DNA of 64,000 bases from Apteryx mantelli (taxonomy: Eukaryota; Chordata; Aves; Apterygiformes; Apterygidae). The position numbers were made by a program, and so were the translations under genes. Of the stretch, positions 17,482-32,400 are shown in pieces (position 1 is the stretch's first letter; every line of letters starts with the position of its first letter). The DNA lies in NCBI RefSeq assembly GCF_036417845.1, contig NC_089980.1, forward strand, positions 62,990,501 to 63,054,500, in the 5' to 3' direction. The notes beneath the pieces were generated by a model. The model was not told where the DNA came from and ran no database searches. It saw nothing but the letters and a program-made list of their open reading frames with translations.

Positions 17482-20400
17482 GTATGTTTAAAAATACTTA
17501 CTGTTTTTTTTTTTTTTTTCCAAATAGTCATGACAACCTGTTAAATTGTGCTTCTCCTTTGCTCCATAGGTTCGCCTTAGTGAAGCAGACTTTAAGGTTT
17601 TGCCTAGAGATGAGCTGATCCTAAGGTAAAGTAACAAGCAGTTTTTCTATTGCAACATTTTAGTGAATTCTTAATGGAAAACATGTAACCTCTTCTCTCC
17701 ACCTCTCCATTGCTTATAGCATCCTTGTTCTGATAACCTATTTCATCCTTTTCATCATAAAACTCTTCTGTAAAATTCTCCTTGTCCCAAATACTTTAAG
17801 AGTTGGGGACAAGTGCTTTTCTGAAGGAAACAAAATCCTGAGCATTGTTTTCTAATCCATGAGTAGAAATAGTGTTTTTTTTGTTTTTTTTTTTGTTTTT
17901 TTCCACTTGCAACTTCAGAAGACTAGGTTGCTTACATTCTTTGCTAGATAGCAAGTTATTTTTAAACATCAGGAAACTCAACTCCTTACTCCATAATGAG
18001 TTTTAGTTTTTCTTAGTCCACACAGTTGTCCTTCTAACATGTTCAGATTTTAAACGTAAAATATGTTAAGTGAAATTCTCGCTTAAAACTCACACAAAGG
18101 AGAGCCTGAACATCTCTTTCATCTTTTAGGAAGCTAGGTGTCACCATGGAAAAGTTAACAGAATTATTATTTTCCCTCCTCTCAATTCTAAATTAGCATT
18201 TATTATCCTCTGGTATGAATTTGTGCAAGTATAGTCACAGGAATAAGCTTAGTGAGAATAGTTAAATGGATTGTATTTATAAACTTATCTCAACAATCTT
18301 AGAAGGGTATTTTCCTCCCCTTCCCCCCATGTTTTAGCTAACCTTTCTTCAAGAGTGAAGATAGTCTTAATTGAATTCTTTTCAACTGTAATCATGGCTA
18401 GTTCTGTGAGACAGTTGTAAGCGCATGTTCTGGGCCTTCTAAAAAGAGAGCTCTTGCAGTTGTACAGGCCATCTGTTTGAAGAAGTAGACCCAAGGCACT
18501 TGGTTCCATATACCTGAGTTTCCTGATTGTAAAAAAGGAACTAAGGAGACTAGGCATTCAAAGGTCATCTGTTTTATCTGCTAGAGTAGTCTGTGTGCAT
18601 TTTGGTAAACTTCAGCTCTTGGCTTCTTGTACACCCTAAGTTATTAGCGTTATTACAGTATCTTGAGTTGGACAAAAATTGCTGTTTTATATTTGAGTTA
18701 ATGAAGACTGAACTGCTTAGAAAAATGAGGATGCAAGTGCAATACTTAATATATAAGATCAGCTACTCCCTCTTGTGGGCAAATCATCCTGTCAGTAGTG
18801 GGAGGACAGTTCTTTCCAGTGGAGTCAATGTAGTCCTGCTTCATATGTTTAAAACTGACTTCTGGCTTCCCACACCCAAGTATCTGTTTTTTGAGTAGTA
18901 AGAAATAATGTCTTTAGCAGAAAAAGTGCCTATTTGAGATTAGGTGGTTCAGACCTTGTAAGTCTTTGTCCTTGTTGTGTTTCTACACACATGTGCATAC
19001 ACACACCCCAGGCTTATCCCCGGAGAGTAGCGAACTTACAAGTTTCTAAAGCTAGGCCATTCCTTCCTGCTGCAAAACTCCTATCAAGGTATCAACGCCT
19101 AGATCCTGGGCACCTTGTTTCCTGAGCTGTGGTTTAAAGACAAACAAAAAAAAAGCTTCTGACTGTAATCAGTGTCTTGGTTTGTTACTGCTCTAGAAGA
19201 GAGATCAATTTCCAGCATATATTAAAGTGAGAATGTGATGGAATCTGCACAAGGAGGTAATGTAAATCAGTAGCTAAACCATCTTAATAAAAAGATGGGG
19301 CAATTTGTCACAGTTGTGTTGGTACTGAATCTTTCTCTTAGTGTAGACAGAGGAACTTACTGTGGTCTCAGAGCCACTTGATTGATTAAAGGATAACTGT
19401 CCCTCATACCCAGAAATAGAAACTTAAATGCCATTTTGTCCCTGTCCATGTTGTTTGTTTGCATTAACCAGCCCCATAATATTATTGCTTTTTCTTTGAA
19501 TTGGGTGCATGTTTAATGGATTTTTAGTAAAGCTTGATCTTATCTATGACTTCATGTAAAACTAGTGTTACCACACTAACTGCTAACTTATTTTGTAGGA
19601 TTGTAAGCCTGATTGTAAAGATGGAATATAAAATGTTGAGCTGTATATGTATATTGTATTTTTTTTCAAAGGCATGTCTGCTGTTTTCAGACATAGAAAA
19701 ACATGTGTTGACCACTAGTGGATCATCTCAAAATAAGACTTGGAATGGGTTTTTTAGCTAGTGCTCTGGTGGGGCAAATGTTTCAAGATACTAGCTTATG
19801 TAATCTGTGGGGTTTGGTCTTTTAGGTAATACATAATCTCTGTACAAATTGCACTGATAAACAATTTTTCTACATACATATTTTATCAGGTCTTGTGCCA
19901 TGAATCCAAACTTCACTATTCTTTTCTATAAAGTACATAATTTAGTGGGGGGGGTTTGTTTTTTTTTGTTTTTTTTTTAACTTCTGTTGACTGAAAGTGA
20001 GCTGGATCTACAACTTGAGAAGCCTCTGAGTCTGGCCTTCTGGTGATTCCTGCTTGTCTCATTACTTGCAGCTGTGGACTCATTTCCTTCATTCTCCCCA
20101 TCACTTTCTTTTTTTAAATGCAATAACCACTTAGCTTGAACATGTAGGAGCTGCTGTGAAGGAAGAAGAGCCAGAAACACAATAAGCAAGCACTCTGGTT
20201 CATAGCTTAACTCTTGATCAGTATTGCCATGATTTAGTGTAGTGGTTAGTCTTTGAAATCTTCAAGCACCCACATCTACACAAGCAGTTCTGGTGAAATA
20301 CAGTCGTCTTAGTGCTTGTTGAAGAGTAATACTCTTAGCAAAGACTTTTAACCAAGGTGGACATACAGCCAGTCACTTCTGGAATGGCTTAAGGGCAGTT

Positions 20401-23400
20401 CACCCTCCTGCCCCCAGAGTGCTTGTCACTTATTCTTGGGGGAAAAGTGAACTGCAAAGCTGGGCATCAAAAATGGATGATCCAGGAAAACTAGCTGCCT
20501 TTGAAAGTGAAATTTATAGAAGTATTTTGAAGCCATTGCATCTTCAAATCTGTTTCTGGGTAACTAATATTTTTAGGGAATGAAGGGAACTAACTGTTAA
20601 TGCTTCCAAGTTACCTTCTAGTCCTTGTGAGACTGCTAGTGACCCCTGAATGTAAATGAGTTTCAAAGCAGTTTCCCTAACTTTGTGTACAGATCTGTGT
20701 CTCTGCTCTGTAGCAACTTTACAAGTAGCAGTTTAGTGAAACTGTTCAGATTGTCAGTGATCTGCTGGCCAGATAGTGACATGAACCATCCTGGCAAAAC
20801 AGGTGACATGATGTTGATTAAAATGGATTTGATAGAAGAGACTGGCTGGCTTTAACCTTCATTATTTCCCTATTCTAGTTCATTGTTGAGCTGTGCCAAG
20901 CCCCCTGCAGGTGTACCAGAAGGGGTAATATGGGCAAGGAGGGGTGTAAGACAACTCTTAAGCTTGCTTAAAGCAATGCATCTGTTAGATTGTATGCAAA
21001 GTTATAGTCTATGATAGGTGAAGAGAACAGTCTGTCTTGGCTGTTGGGAAGAAAGGCTTCAGATTTAAGTTTGCCCATCAAGTCCCAATAAATCACTGAC
21101 TTTCTTTAATTAAAAGAAAAGTATGTACAAATTCTTAAATAGGTTAACTTAACTGTTTTTGTGTCAGTGTAAGAGTTTACTTAAAAAAAAAAAAATCAAA
21201 CTAATGTGGGTACGATGTTTACATGATCCTGGTGGCAGGGGTATTGCTTTCAAGTAAGGTGAAAAAATTTCCCAGATGAGAGTTCTTTCCTCTTGTAGTT
21301 GAAGATGGGCTGGCAGCAAGCTTTTACTTTAAATTTTAATTCTGGCAACATTTTTGGAAAACCTTTTTGTATATCACTTCAGGATTTTTTTGGACATGTT
21401 TACTGAGATTTAGAATGTGATTAGGGGCAGAAATCTCTTCCTTGAAGAGCTCAGAATATTAGCTAGTTGAAAAATGTTTAAAATTCCTAATCTTTAGAAA
21501 TAGTGTTTGTATGGAGATTTTTTTCGTAACTTAACAAATGTCTTTTATGTGTTATGGTGTCTTATGGGGAAGTTATATATTTATGTGCAGAGAATTACAT
21601 TGTTTATGAATACAGTTGGAATTAAAATTTCTAATTGAAATTAAATAAAGATGTACTCCAAATGTGACATATGGTGACATAAGTGACTTGACATTTTTTC
21701 TAATTGGTTACTGTTTGCAGTAGGGCTTAATGGAGCCTGCAGCGTGTGTGTGTGTGCACATGCGCATGGCCTAACTTACGCCTAAGAATCCTTGGAAAAC
21801 ACTGGAGTTATGCTTGATACCTGGGATTTCTAGGTGCTGCTACACCTACTACTAAATTAGCCTATGCTTCTGCTGTTTAGTTTCAACAGGCCATGGCTGA
21901 GCAAATGCATCATATTACATTTCTACAAATTTACTGTCCTTGCCACCTTTTTCAAGCTCAATATGAACATTTAACTTAATTCCCACTTAAGTGTGGGAAT
22001 TTCATGTAATGGGAATACAAGCTCACCTCATCCTTGCTTGTCAACAGCGTGGAGTCTATGCTACTGGAAAAAGTACAAAAGCAAAACTGTTATGCATGGC
22101 GATCCAGTTATACAGTTTAAGATCAGAGTTGCACATCTGGAAATCCTGCCCTTTATTTAGGTTAAAAACAGATCTTTTTTTCCATGGACTGTTCACTTAG
22201 AATTGTTACAAGCTCTAACACCATTCTTGCAGTTACTTGAGACCTAGAAGTACACAGTTGTACATCTGTCCTGTTTCATCATAGAATCGTCTGGACTCCT
22301 CTACCATCCTAAACATAATAAAGAAGAGGAAATACAAAAATGGGTGTTAACAATGTGCAGAGTTAGAGCATTAAAAAATATTATCACTTTCAGCAGCTTC
22401 CGTTTTTTAAAATGCTTGCTTCTGCGATAGTTCCATGTTTTCCTTTTTATTTTATCCTTAGTATAGTTTCTAGAAGCTTCAGCTTTTTAACATCAGCATT
22501 GCGAAGATTAGAATTTTACTTTAGTTCCCTCTGTTAATGATCTGTGCTACTACTGTCAACAAGGGGAAACAATTACACAGTGAAGCAAGCTGAAAAGTGT
22601 TTAGCAAAATGGATCATTAAAGGCATTACCAGAAGAAGTTACCACAAGAAGTTATAAAAGGTTGCAGCACATGTGGAACAAGTGTGTAAAGTCTTAAGTC
22701 AGTTAACTTAGTTTTAATTTAAATGTGTATTATTTGGGCCATCATCAGACTTTTTTTAGTCTTGCCAGTAGAGGGGAGCACTTTTCCCTTAACTGTTGTT
22801 CATGCATTCAAGGCAAATATTTTGACATACTGATCTTCAGGATTACTGAGAGCTTAAAATATTCACAGCAGATAAAACATCACAACCACAAGTTTGATTG
22901 AAGTGCCCTTAATAAGGGCCTGCTTAGGTGTTTGTTTTGTTTTTCCTGAGCTAGTTAATCGAAAGAATGGTCTACTTCATCATGTGGATGTTTCTAAACT
23001 TCAACTTTCATTACTTCACTTTGTTTTGATACTTTTAGTCTATTTCAGAGTTCCTATATCAATGATAAAAAAAATCCTATTGCATGAAAGAACTTGGGTG
23101 TTTTTTTTTGTCTTTGCACTTGCCATTTTTCTGGTTTGCCTGAAGTGAGATGAAAACCAGGTGGATTGCCAGAAGCGAAAATAGCTTTTGAGTTCTTCTG
23201 TAGTCATACCAAAATTGTTGAGATGGAGGTGTGTGAAAATGAAGTTGTTATGGTAGAGAAACTTGAAATCTTTAAAATTTATTGATGGAAAAAATCTGAG
23301 TTTGTCATCTGTGGTGATCACAAGTTTGTTCTATGCAATTTCTGAAACTTGTCTGTAGATTAATTGCTATAATCTTGACCAGGTTTTGTCCATCTTGACA

Positions 23401-26400
23401 AAACATCGTACCGTAAATAACTGTTGGAGGTCTGAAGAGTGATCATTCTGGAAGAGTTGTTAGGCATATGTATTAGGTCCATGACTTGATCTAATACACT
23501 TACCCACCACACCTTTTCTTCCAGAAGTTGAGGTAGTTCTTGCTGAACTATTAGCATTTGAGAGGTTACGTAGGGGTATTGCCTCTAACTTTCCTGGTCA
23601 CCATATGCAACCCATTTTCTTTCCAGTGCTGGTCTGTTATGTCTGTTTAACTTGTGAGTGAATTGAAGCCCTGAAACACTCCTTATATAGCTTTTATCAA
23701 TCAGGAGGTCACAGTTAAAGCTGAACTGTTGTTTTCAGGTCTGCAGGATGAACTTAGTAGTCAAGTAATCCTGCAATTGTATTTGAATACCATTTTTAAA
23801 ATTCTTTTATGTAATTCTTTCATGTAAAAACTAGGTTCTTTCTTTACAGGTTTGCTATATAGTGGATTGTTTCAGTTTTACTTTTTGGGGGTTGACATCT
23901 TCTGAATGAGTGTTGAACTCTTGTTTCTGTATCAGTATTTCTTTTTTGTTTCTATATCAGCATTTCTTTTTAGAGCAAAGAGATAAGTTTAGGAGTTAAG
24001 TGAAAATGCAGTTATTCTCTTTTGCAGAGCTTCAGAGAGCAAGTTAAAGCAGTAATTTCACATGCTGCTGAACAGATCTATAAAACTTTGCTGCTGCCAG
24101 AGAGGGAAGAGACCTTGTGTTTACTTTCCTCCCAGCCATGTAATCTCACTCATTCCTAGATCTGATGCTTTTCAGGCTCTTTAATGAGCAGTTTGAATTC
24201 ACTAAACCATCAAAAATGATCTAGAGTTTGGTTTTATTGTTTTGCATTGAGATAGTTTTGTTCTAGTTTAGTGAATTAAAATAGAGTGGTCTAATGGGTC
24301 TGGTACAGAGTAGATGGAGAAAGAAAGGGTAGCTGGGAAAGAGGGAGCAGAAACCTTCCCCTTCTCGTCGTGGTACGTTGTTAGATCAGTTCATTTCATC
24401 TTGTGGAATTGTACCATTATGAGGAAAGTGTATAGTTAGGAGCAAAATACATCTTAAAAAAAAGTGCCACTTCATTATGACTGATTTTTAGGCAACCATC
24501 CTGTGAACTTTGTCAGGAAGGCATGTTGTCCTAAGCTTTACTGCATTTTTTATTTGCTACTGACTTGATGGTGTGCATTATATGTAGCATTATTTTAAGT
24601 GTGGAGTTTCCCAACCATATGTATGGATCACTTTTTTAGCATGCCTGCAAAGAGTTACCAAACTAGCTTCTGGTCAATGAATATAATCAGCCTATGATTT
24701 TGGTTTGAATGAGTTGGAATAACTAGTTAGCCTAGACTTGGCAAATTTTAGTGTCCTATTATTATATACTTAAGCTTGCTTTGCTATTCAATTGATGAGT
24801 GGTGTAACCCTAATGCAGACTTCTGTTGTCTTTGTGTTATAGTTTCTGCTATGTAATTTAGTTTTGATTGTTCTGCTTTGAGGATGAGATACATCTTAAG
24901 TATTTCACATGTACAAAATAATAAATGTCTGATCCCAATGTTTGTCCAAAATAACACAGTAGGTTTTAAGATGTCTATTTTAAGTGGCAACATGCAGCTA
25001 TGTGGGTTTTTTTATCCTGTCTCCTTCTGAGGTGCAAGATGAAATTAAATATTTTTATGGATAAAGTAAATTTTTTATCAGAATTGTCATTTATCCAATT
25101 ATGCAATTCCCTTGTGATGCTTTCTGATTATGGTATAAATGTATACTATGAAAGTTTAGGAACTAGATGCCTTAATTTAATAAACTAAGGTTCAGAAAAT
25201 TCTTTCTCCTCCTCTCTGCAATAGGTGGAAACAGTATGAAGCATACGTGCAAGCTCTGGAGGGCAAGTACACAGACCTGAATTGTAAGTTAGCCAAGTTT
25301 CAAAATGGTACAAGTTCCTTAAATGTTCATATAAGTAGAGCACTCAGATAATGTCTTTGCTTTCTAAAATTATTGGAGATAATAGATAGTAATCTAGATA
25401 GCATATGTTATTTGTCAAAAGATCCATGTTTTTCCTAGTGTAAATCTTCAGCATTTTTTGTTTTCTTCAGCCATTTGTTTTTCTTGGCAAATCTTACATG
25501 GCTTCTGAAAAGTCCATTTTTGCATCTGTAGGATCAACTGTACCCAGACTGCTAGGAAAAAAAAAGCCCCAAACACAACCCCGCAAATACGTTTATTTTT
25601 AGGGCCAACAGCAGGGAAAGATTATCCTCTTCCGAAATATCCTATGAATGTTTGTTCCATTGGTATTTTTACAGGGTTGGAAACCAGATGGGATGGGGGA
25701 TAGTTTTTAGAGGTCTACCGTGAGTCCCCAACTAACTCTTGATCTGATTAGGTAATTTAACTCAAAATTTTGAATATTTGTGTTTGTGTACTTTAGTCTT
25801 TCAAAAGAGAGGATGTAGAAAAACTTCATCTTATTCGCCAATGAGAAAAGCAGAATACATTCTGGAAGTGACTGAGTTGCTAATCCTAACTCACTTTTAA
25901 TGATTGTTTTGGCAGCTAGAGAATAACTTTTTCCTGTTTTTTCATTCACGTTTTCAGTCTAAGTAACAGAAGTCTTGGTACCACTGGTTTTGAAAGTCGT
26001 CCCCCCCCCCCCCAAATCAATTTGAGTGATTGTCCTCTCTCTTTCCCTCTTGTATCCCTCATCCCCTGCCACGCTGTAATGTTTGAGTTTTGGAGGGAAT
26101 AAAATATAGCAAGTGAAAGCAATTAATTTCGTTCTAAGCTCAGACTGTCCTAATGTAGATAATTTGTTGCAACATTTCCAATTTCTCAAGTTCAGCAACT
26201 CTAATGCAGACTTCAGTAATCAGTATTATTGAATTATCTGCAAAGAGTAATTTATAAATATTTGTCCTGAAGCGATTTTTCATGGTCGTCTTAGTTTATA
26301 ATTTCATCCATCATTTCCACATTTTATATGTGATAAGTAGCAGAATAAATATATACTGTTTGTATCATGCTGCTTGTGCGTGTTCCCACTGGAGTAAATA

Positions 26401-29400
26401 GGAAATGTTGTGTGTTACTTCCTTGTATTCATATTTCATATATAAACCTTTATAAATCTTCATGGATCAGAAGAATTCTTCTGGTTGCGACTGAGCTGCT
26501 ATTTCTGAAATTTTCTAATGTCTTACTGATTGCTCATGGGGTGTTAAGACCAGTTGGAGGATTGATCACAAATGGCACTGTTTTAGAGATTGAGGAACGT
26601 CATTTGCCAGAATGTTGACTTCCCCCATCCTCAAAATTTCTCTAAAATACCAGGACAATTCCATCTTCACCAGTCTCAGAATGCAAGTGGTAGTGGTGAA
26701 GGCTAGAGTAGCTGGTTAATTTAGCACTTTAACAGTTAATTCCTATAAAAATGTGGAAACATTTTCAAAAGATTAGTAGAAAGTTTTAGGGAGGGGCCAG
26801 AGAGATGTATTTAAAAACAATTATTGTCAAGCTCTTCTAAAACTTTCTGATATTTTGATCTTTTGATTTTGCTTATTTATGCTTATTAAATTTATGCTTA
26901 TTTTGCTTGTTTGCTATTTATAAATTAGTTTGACTTCCAGATTTTCTAGTTGTCTTTAAACAGCTCTTTATGAAAGGATGCTATAATATGTGCTTTCTGT
27001 GTTTTATTACTTGCATTAGCTAATGATGTGACAGGGTTGAGAGAGTCTGAAGAGAAGCTGAAACAGCAACAGCAAGAATCTGCCCGAAGAGAAAATATTC
27101 TGGTGATGAGACTGGCAACTAAAGAACAGGAGATGCAAGAGTGTACTGTAAGTATTTATAGAGGATAAGTGTTTTCAGACTGTTACAGAAAAATACCTGC
27201 TTTTGCCTGAGCATGTACCCATATACTATGTATTTCATAAACTGTTTATAGCATCCCATTTTCTGTGTCTAAAGAAAATGACAGGGCACTAAAGTTTAAA
27301 TATTTCACTGAGTTAGTAAAGATCATTTTTCTAATTTTGCTTTTTTAATATTGCTCATTTCAATTTATTTTTCATCAGCCACCGTGCTTGAAAGGACTTT
27401 TGCCCCAGAACCATTGCACGGGTTTGCAGCAGTAGCAGCTCTTGCGTGAGCCATGCTTACTTTTTTATGACATTTATCAGCTGTACATATTTACCAAAAA
27501 TGTTACTTTTAGCTATCAGTGGAGACAGGAGCAAATTGAATTGAAGCCTAAGGATAAGATTGAGCTTTTGTTTTGTTTAGGAGCTTTTAGGCAGATGTTT
27601 ATGCTGAATTTGGGTAACTAAGTTTTGCAGCTCTCTACATTCATTTAGTTAGGCAGCAAAGTGAAATTGTGAAATTGTAGGTGGAAAACTTTTCAGAGGG
27701 AGTCCTTTTGAAATTTGGCAGGTCTGCTTCTTAGGATTTCTGATGTTTTTTGGATGCTTTTTTGTTGTTCCTGTTTCCCTTCTCTATTTCTATGGGTTTT
27801 CTGCATCTTCCTTTTTCTGTGTTTAGTTTCGGTTTCTTGAAACTGCCTTTTACCAATTTGGGCTTTTGAATCTTTTTTTGGATCACACTCTTTTAATATC
27901 GTTTGACCTGCTTCTTTAACTGGAAGTTCCTGAGAGAAGACTGTAAAATGCTGCTTGATGCTAATTTGTGTAACTTACTCCTAAGAGCTGCTCTTAGGAA
28001 AATGGAGATTCTGTGCAAAACCAATCACTAGCATTGTATCATTCCTTCTGATGTTTTGCTCTTTTAGCCTCCCTTCTTTTTCTGTAGGTTTCCAGAGCTG
28101 TTAGATAAAGCGATGTAGGACTTACCTCTTAACTCATGATTTTAAGAGTAATGAAAATAATAATGTGACATTAGTCTGTAGCAAATATTGTTACAAAAAG
28201 AAAAAATGTGCGGGTAAAACTTCTTTTGCATTGGTAAAGAATGAATCACAGAATTGCTGAGGTTAGAAGGTACTTCTGGAGATCATCCAGTCCAAACCCC
28301 CCTGCTCAAAGCAGGGTCAGCTAGAGCAGGTTGCTCAGGGCCATGTCCAGCCAGGTTTTGAATATTTCCAAGGATGCAGACTCCACAGCCTCTCCTGGCA
28401 ACCTTTTCCAGCATTAGGTCACCCTTGCAGTAAAAAAAGTGTTTTCTCAAGTTTAAATGGAATTTTCCGTATTTGAATTTGTGCCCATTGCCTCTTGTCC
28501 TTTCACTGGGTACCACTGAGAAGAGTGGCTCCATTCTCTTGCCCCGCCACCCCCTCAAAAATCAGGTATTTATACACGTTGATCAGATTCACCTCAGCCT
28601 TCTTTTCTCCAGGCTGAACAGCCACAGCTCTTCCAGTCTCTCCTTGTATGACAGATGCTCCAGGCCCTTAATCATCTTTGTGACTCTGCACTGGATTCGC
28701 CCCAGTATGTCCATATCTCTTGTACTGGGGAGCCCAACACTGGACCCAGTGCTCCAGCTATGGCTTCACCAGGGCTGAATAGAGGGGAAGAATCACCTCC
28801 CTCCACCTGCTGGCAACATTCTTCCTAATGCAGCCCAGGAAGCATCCTAGGTCCATGAAGCCCATGAAGTTGGTACTATACTAGAACACTTCTCTAGTAG
28901 TGATGCTACTATATTGCTCCCATTTCTCTTGTTTCTTCTACTGATAAGCTCTACTGTGAGGAACAGAAGTAAGAAGATTTTTTTTCTCTTGAACTTTTGA
29001 GCATGGACCTGAAATGATGGATATTAAAAAATCAGATGAAATGTAGGGCTTTTTCACCAAGTACCAATTTGTTTACATTTTTCACCTTTCTTCTGCCATA
29101 TTTCTAAAAGAATGGCATAAACAAAAACTTCACGTTTAAGACTCTGAATTCTGACAAGATCTTGAAGACTGTATAGGATTTTTGTCTGCACTTTGTTTAC
29201 AGCTGTGGTGCTTAGCATTTCCAGAACGTCCTCTTTGAAAAACTTTTTATGAGCTTGTTTTTTGTTGTTTTTTGTTGTTGTTTTTTGTTTTTAGAAAAAA
29301 AAAAGTTAGCTCAGTTTTTCCAAGTTGTTGACACACACAAATCACATCAAAGATGTTATCTCTTTCATAGAAGTAGAACGATGCATCTTGGAAGAAGAGA

Positions 29401-32400
29401 AAAAACTATTATGAAGACACTGTTGGCACCTTATTGTTTTCAGACTGAACATGTGGATAGTTTGAAGAAGTTGGCAGTTTGCTTTGTATTATTAAATGGT
29501 ATTTTTTCAGCAAGGTAACAATAACAAAATAAATCGTGCTGGAAGAGATGCAAAGCTAAACTATAGGTTGCTAAGTCATTTGGTAAATGAACAAAAAGTA
29601 TTAACTGTATCATAATGTATTTGAGATGTCTAATTTTGAGTCCACAAAATAAGTTTCCTTAAACTCTTTAGTGTAAAGTTAACCATGTTTTATAATTCAT
29701 ATTTAAATGCTATAAAATATACCAGTGACACTGTCATTTATACATAAGCATTTAGTGTTGACTCTCTCAATTTGAAAGACAGAACATCTTGGGTGTCAAG
29801 TTTCTTAAAGCTACAGATAATTATTTATCTTTTGATACTGATTGTTCATATTCTTCTCAATGTATTGGCAGGACGTACTTAATATTTACAAACTAACCAC
29901 GTTCAACTCTTAGAAATTTAACTGGATAAAAAAATAACTGACCAAATTGAAATGTAGTAGTTGACAGACACAGGTGAGTTTTCTAATTATCAGTGTGTAA
30001 AACGTTTTGCTAGTTAAAAAAAAATACTAGTCCTGTTTTAAAATAGGATGTGATAGGCCTTGTCTTAGTTGCCATTTTCATTTGTACCCCTTCTTGAAAA
30101 AGGCAAAAAATAAAAACTTCTCTTGGCTTATAAAAGTTATCAGTTCAGTTGCTCTTGAAACTTCGTAGTTATATATGTCAGCGTAGCAGTCATTGTTCTG
30201 ACACTCTTTTGCAAAAACAAAACGGTGGTTTAGTACATAGTTTCATTCTTGGGCTCTATGCTGATTCTGGCAGCAGAATGGATTTGGGCAGGGGGGAATG
30301 ACAGAAGCTTGTTGATCGTCTGACTGATATTGCAAACTTACTTTGCATAGTTTAAAGTGGTTAACTAAAGGGCTAGATGGGAGTTTAGGGGTTTAATACC
30401 TCATCTACCCCAACATCAGCAAAAGCCTTATGGTACTTTCCCCCTAGCAAGAACACTCCTGCCCCCCAAAAAGAGACTCCTTTTGTTAGGAAGGTAAAGG
30501 CAAGGTACTGGCTACTGTTCCTACATGGAGCTTTATTTCTGACAGAGAAGGTGCTGAAGGAGTGATTGCTGCTTCAGGGAAAGGTCTTTACACCCTTCCT
30601 AAGCTACTGCACAGCTGCTGTTGGGCTGTAAGCAGACAGGCATTTGGAAGTATTTGCCTCTCAAATAGCTTTTCCCTATCTTCTCCATGGAAAAGATAAT
30701 GAATGGAAGTTTCCTGGCGTGCGGTTGGACCATAGTGCCTAGATAGTCATTACTCTTAATCTGCTTGTGGTTAGGTTTACTGTTCTGTTGTTTGTTTGTT
30801 TGTTTGTTCTTCGTTATTATCCTTTTTCTTCCTTTCTACTCCTTCCTTAAAGGGAGCATTTATAGTTGTGCTTATTTAGATTGCTGACACTTCCTATTAA
30901 GGTTCTGATTTCTGTTTAATTATTTTTCATGTCAGAGGGTCTGTTCTGCGGAGATGTCTTTAGACACCTTTAGCCAAAAGGATTCAGCTGTTTCCAAGAA
31001 AATATGAGAAGTGGAGGAGTTGAAATGTTTATGTCTTAACAAAGAAACACCATCCAAACAAACAAAAACCTACACAGCCTGATGTCCTCCTATTTAGAAT
31101 ACTTCAGCATCCTCTTGCTTTGGGCTAGAGCAGAGAGAGCTGATACCAAGGTCATCTATTCTGCTTGTGAAATTCATCCCTATTTGTCCAACTTACAAGC
31201 TTTTGAAAAATACCATCTAGTGTGTGCGTTCATGTTTAAGAATATGAACAACAATAGTTATTTTAGGTATTAAGTGTAGGCATGTCGAAATCTGGCGTTG
31301 GACATAATTTTTTCTGTATCTTCAGTTCTAGTTGGAGGTCCAGCTGTTGAACCTGAAGGCAGGTGGATTCTTTTGCTCCCTGCCCCTTACTCCCTGGAAT
31401 ACAGAGGGGAGGAGAGAGACAGCAGAGTGGTTAGAGGTAGCAGGACAGTGAGTGGCTGGAACTGGCTAAGCAGGAAGATGAATGGAATGAGGAAGTAGGC
31501 AGAGGGATTAAGAGGTATGGGCTTGCCTTGGGACTGGGTCAGATCTGGAGAAGGTTGTTAGGCCTGGGTGAATGAAAAGCCTAACAAGTGAAAACTCTGG
31601 AGTTATGAATGGAGAAGGCATCTCTAGAGAGATGGAGGAAAATTGGTGTTGGAAAAACTGGAGGAATGAATGGTATTTAAGTTTGGGAAGGGATGCAGGA
31701 GGGTTGGTCTGCTCAGGTAAATTCCTCATACTGTCCTGTTTTGGGAATGACAACTGAGGTGTAACATGGAGCCCATGCAATTCTTTCTGTTTGGCCTAAA
31801 AGCATGCACCAGAGATACTTGTAAGAGACAGTTATATAACTGATGTTGGACGGAATTAGCTGGGTGTTGTTGAACTTTTTAGTGCATTTCTGGCATGAGT
31901 GAGGGGCACATGGCAGCAATCTTTGTGCTAGTGATCCAAGGAATCTGTTACAGTTCTTGGCCTGGCAGTAGAAGAGGGAAGGTACAGTCCAGCTGGACTA
32001 GGTAAGGAAAGGAACATGGTCAGTTTTTCTCAGTGATGCCTCTCTAAAAATAGGTTGGGAACCATATTGCTGTAGCATAGGTCTTTTTCTGAAATAAGTT
32101 GCCAGCTGGAGTGTCTACATGTCTGCAGACATCCGTTAAATGAGCTGTTTCACCCTGTACTAGTGCTGATCCTCATAAAGAATGACAGGTTGTTGAAATA
32201 CTCCTGTTAGTCCAAGCATCAGAAAGTTGAGTGGATAGGAAAGATGATCTTTTGGTAAAGATAAATTAAATAGCTCTTTATTAAATGAGCATCGTTTTGT
32301 GCATTCAGTAAAGCAGAGGTCCTGCAGGGGAGAAACATTATCCAAAACATGTTATGATAGTCTTAATTTGGATGTCCTTTTTCTAAGTAAAGTTGGCATA

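Larger units (their letters stand above)
17626..25224 (+). other. WTAP: WTAP intron 3
   Basis: 7.6 kb, the longest WTAP intron. Holds simple runs: T-rich 17875-17900, G/T-rich about 19945-19980, and a GT repeat 21743-21756. An imperfect 25-bp tandem duplication lies at 23923-23972. No exon or transposon family was recognised. Confidence 0.8.

Noticed and set aside
22280-22320. CATAGAATCGTCTGG, reminiscent of a CR1 3' end
   Set aside because: The similarity stops after about a dozen bases; too short to support a repeat call.
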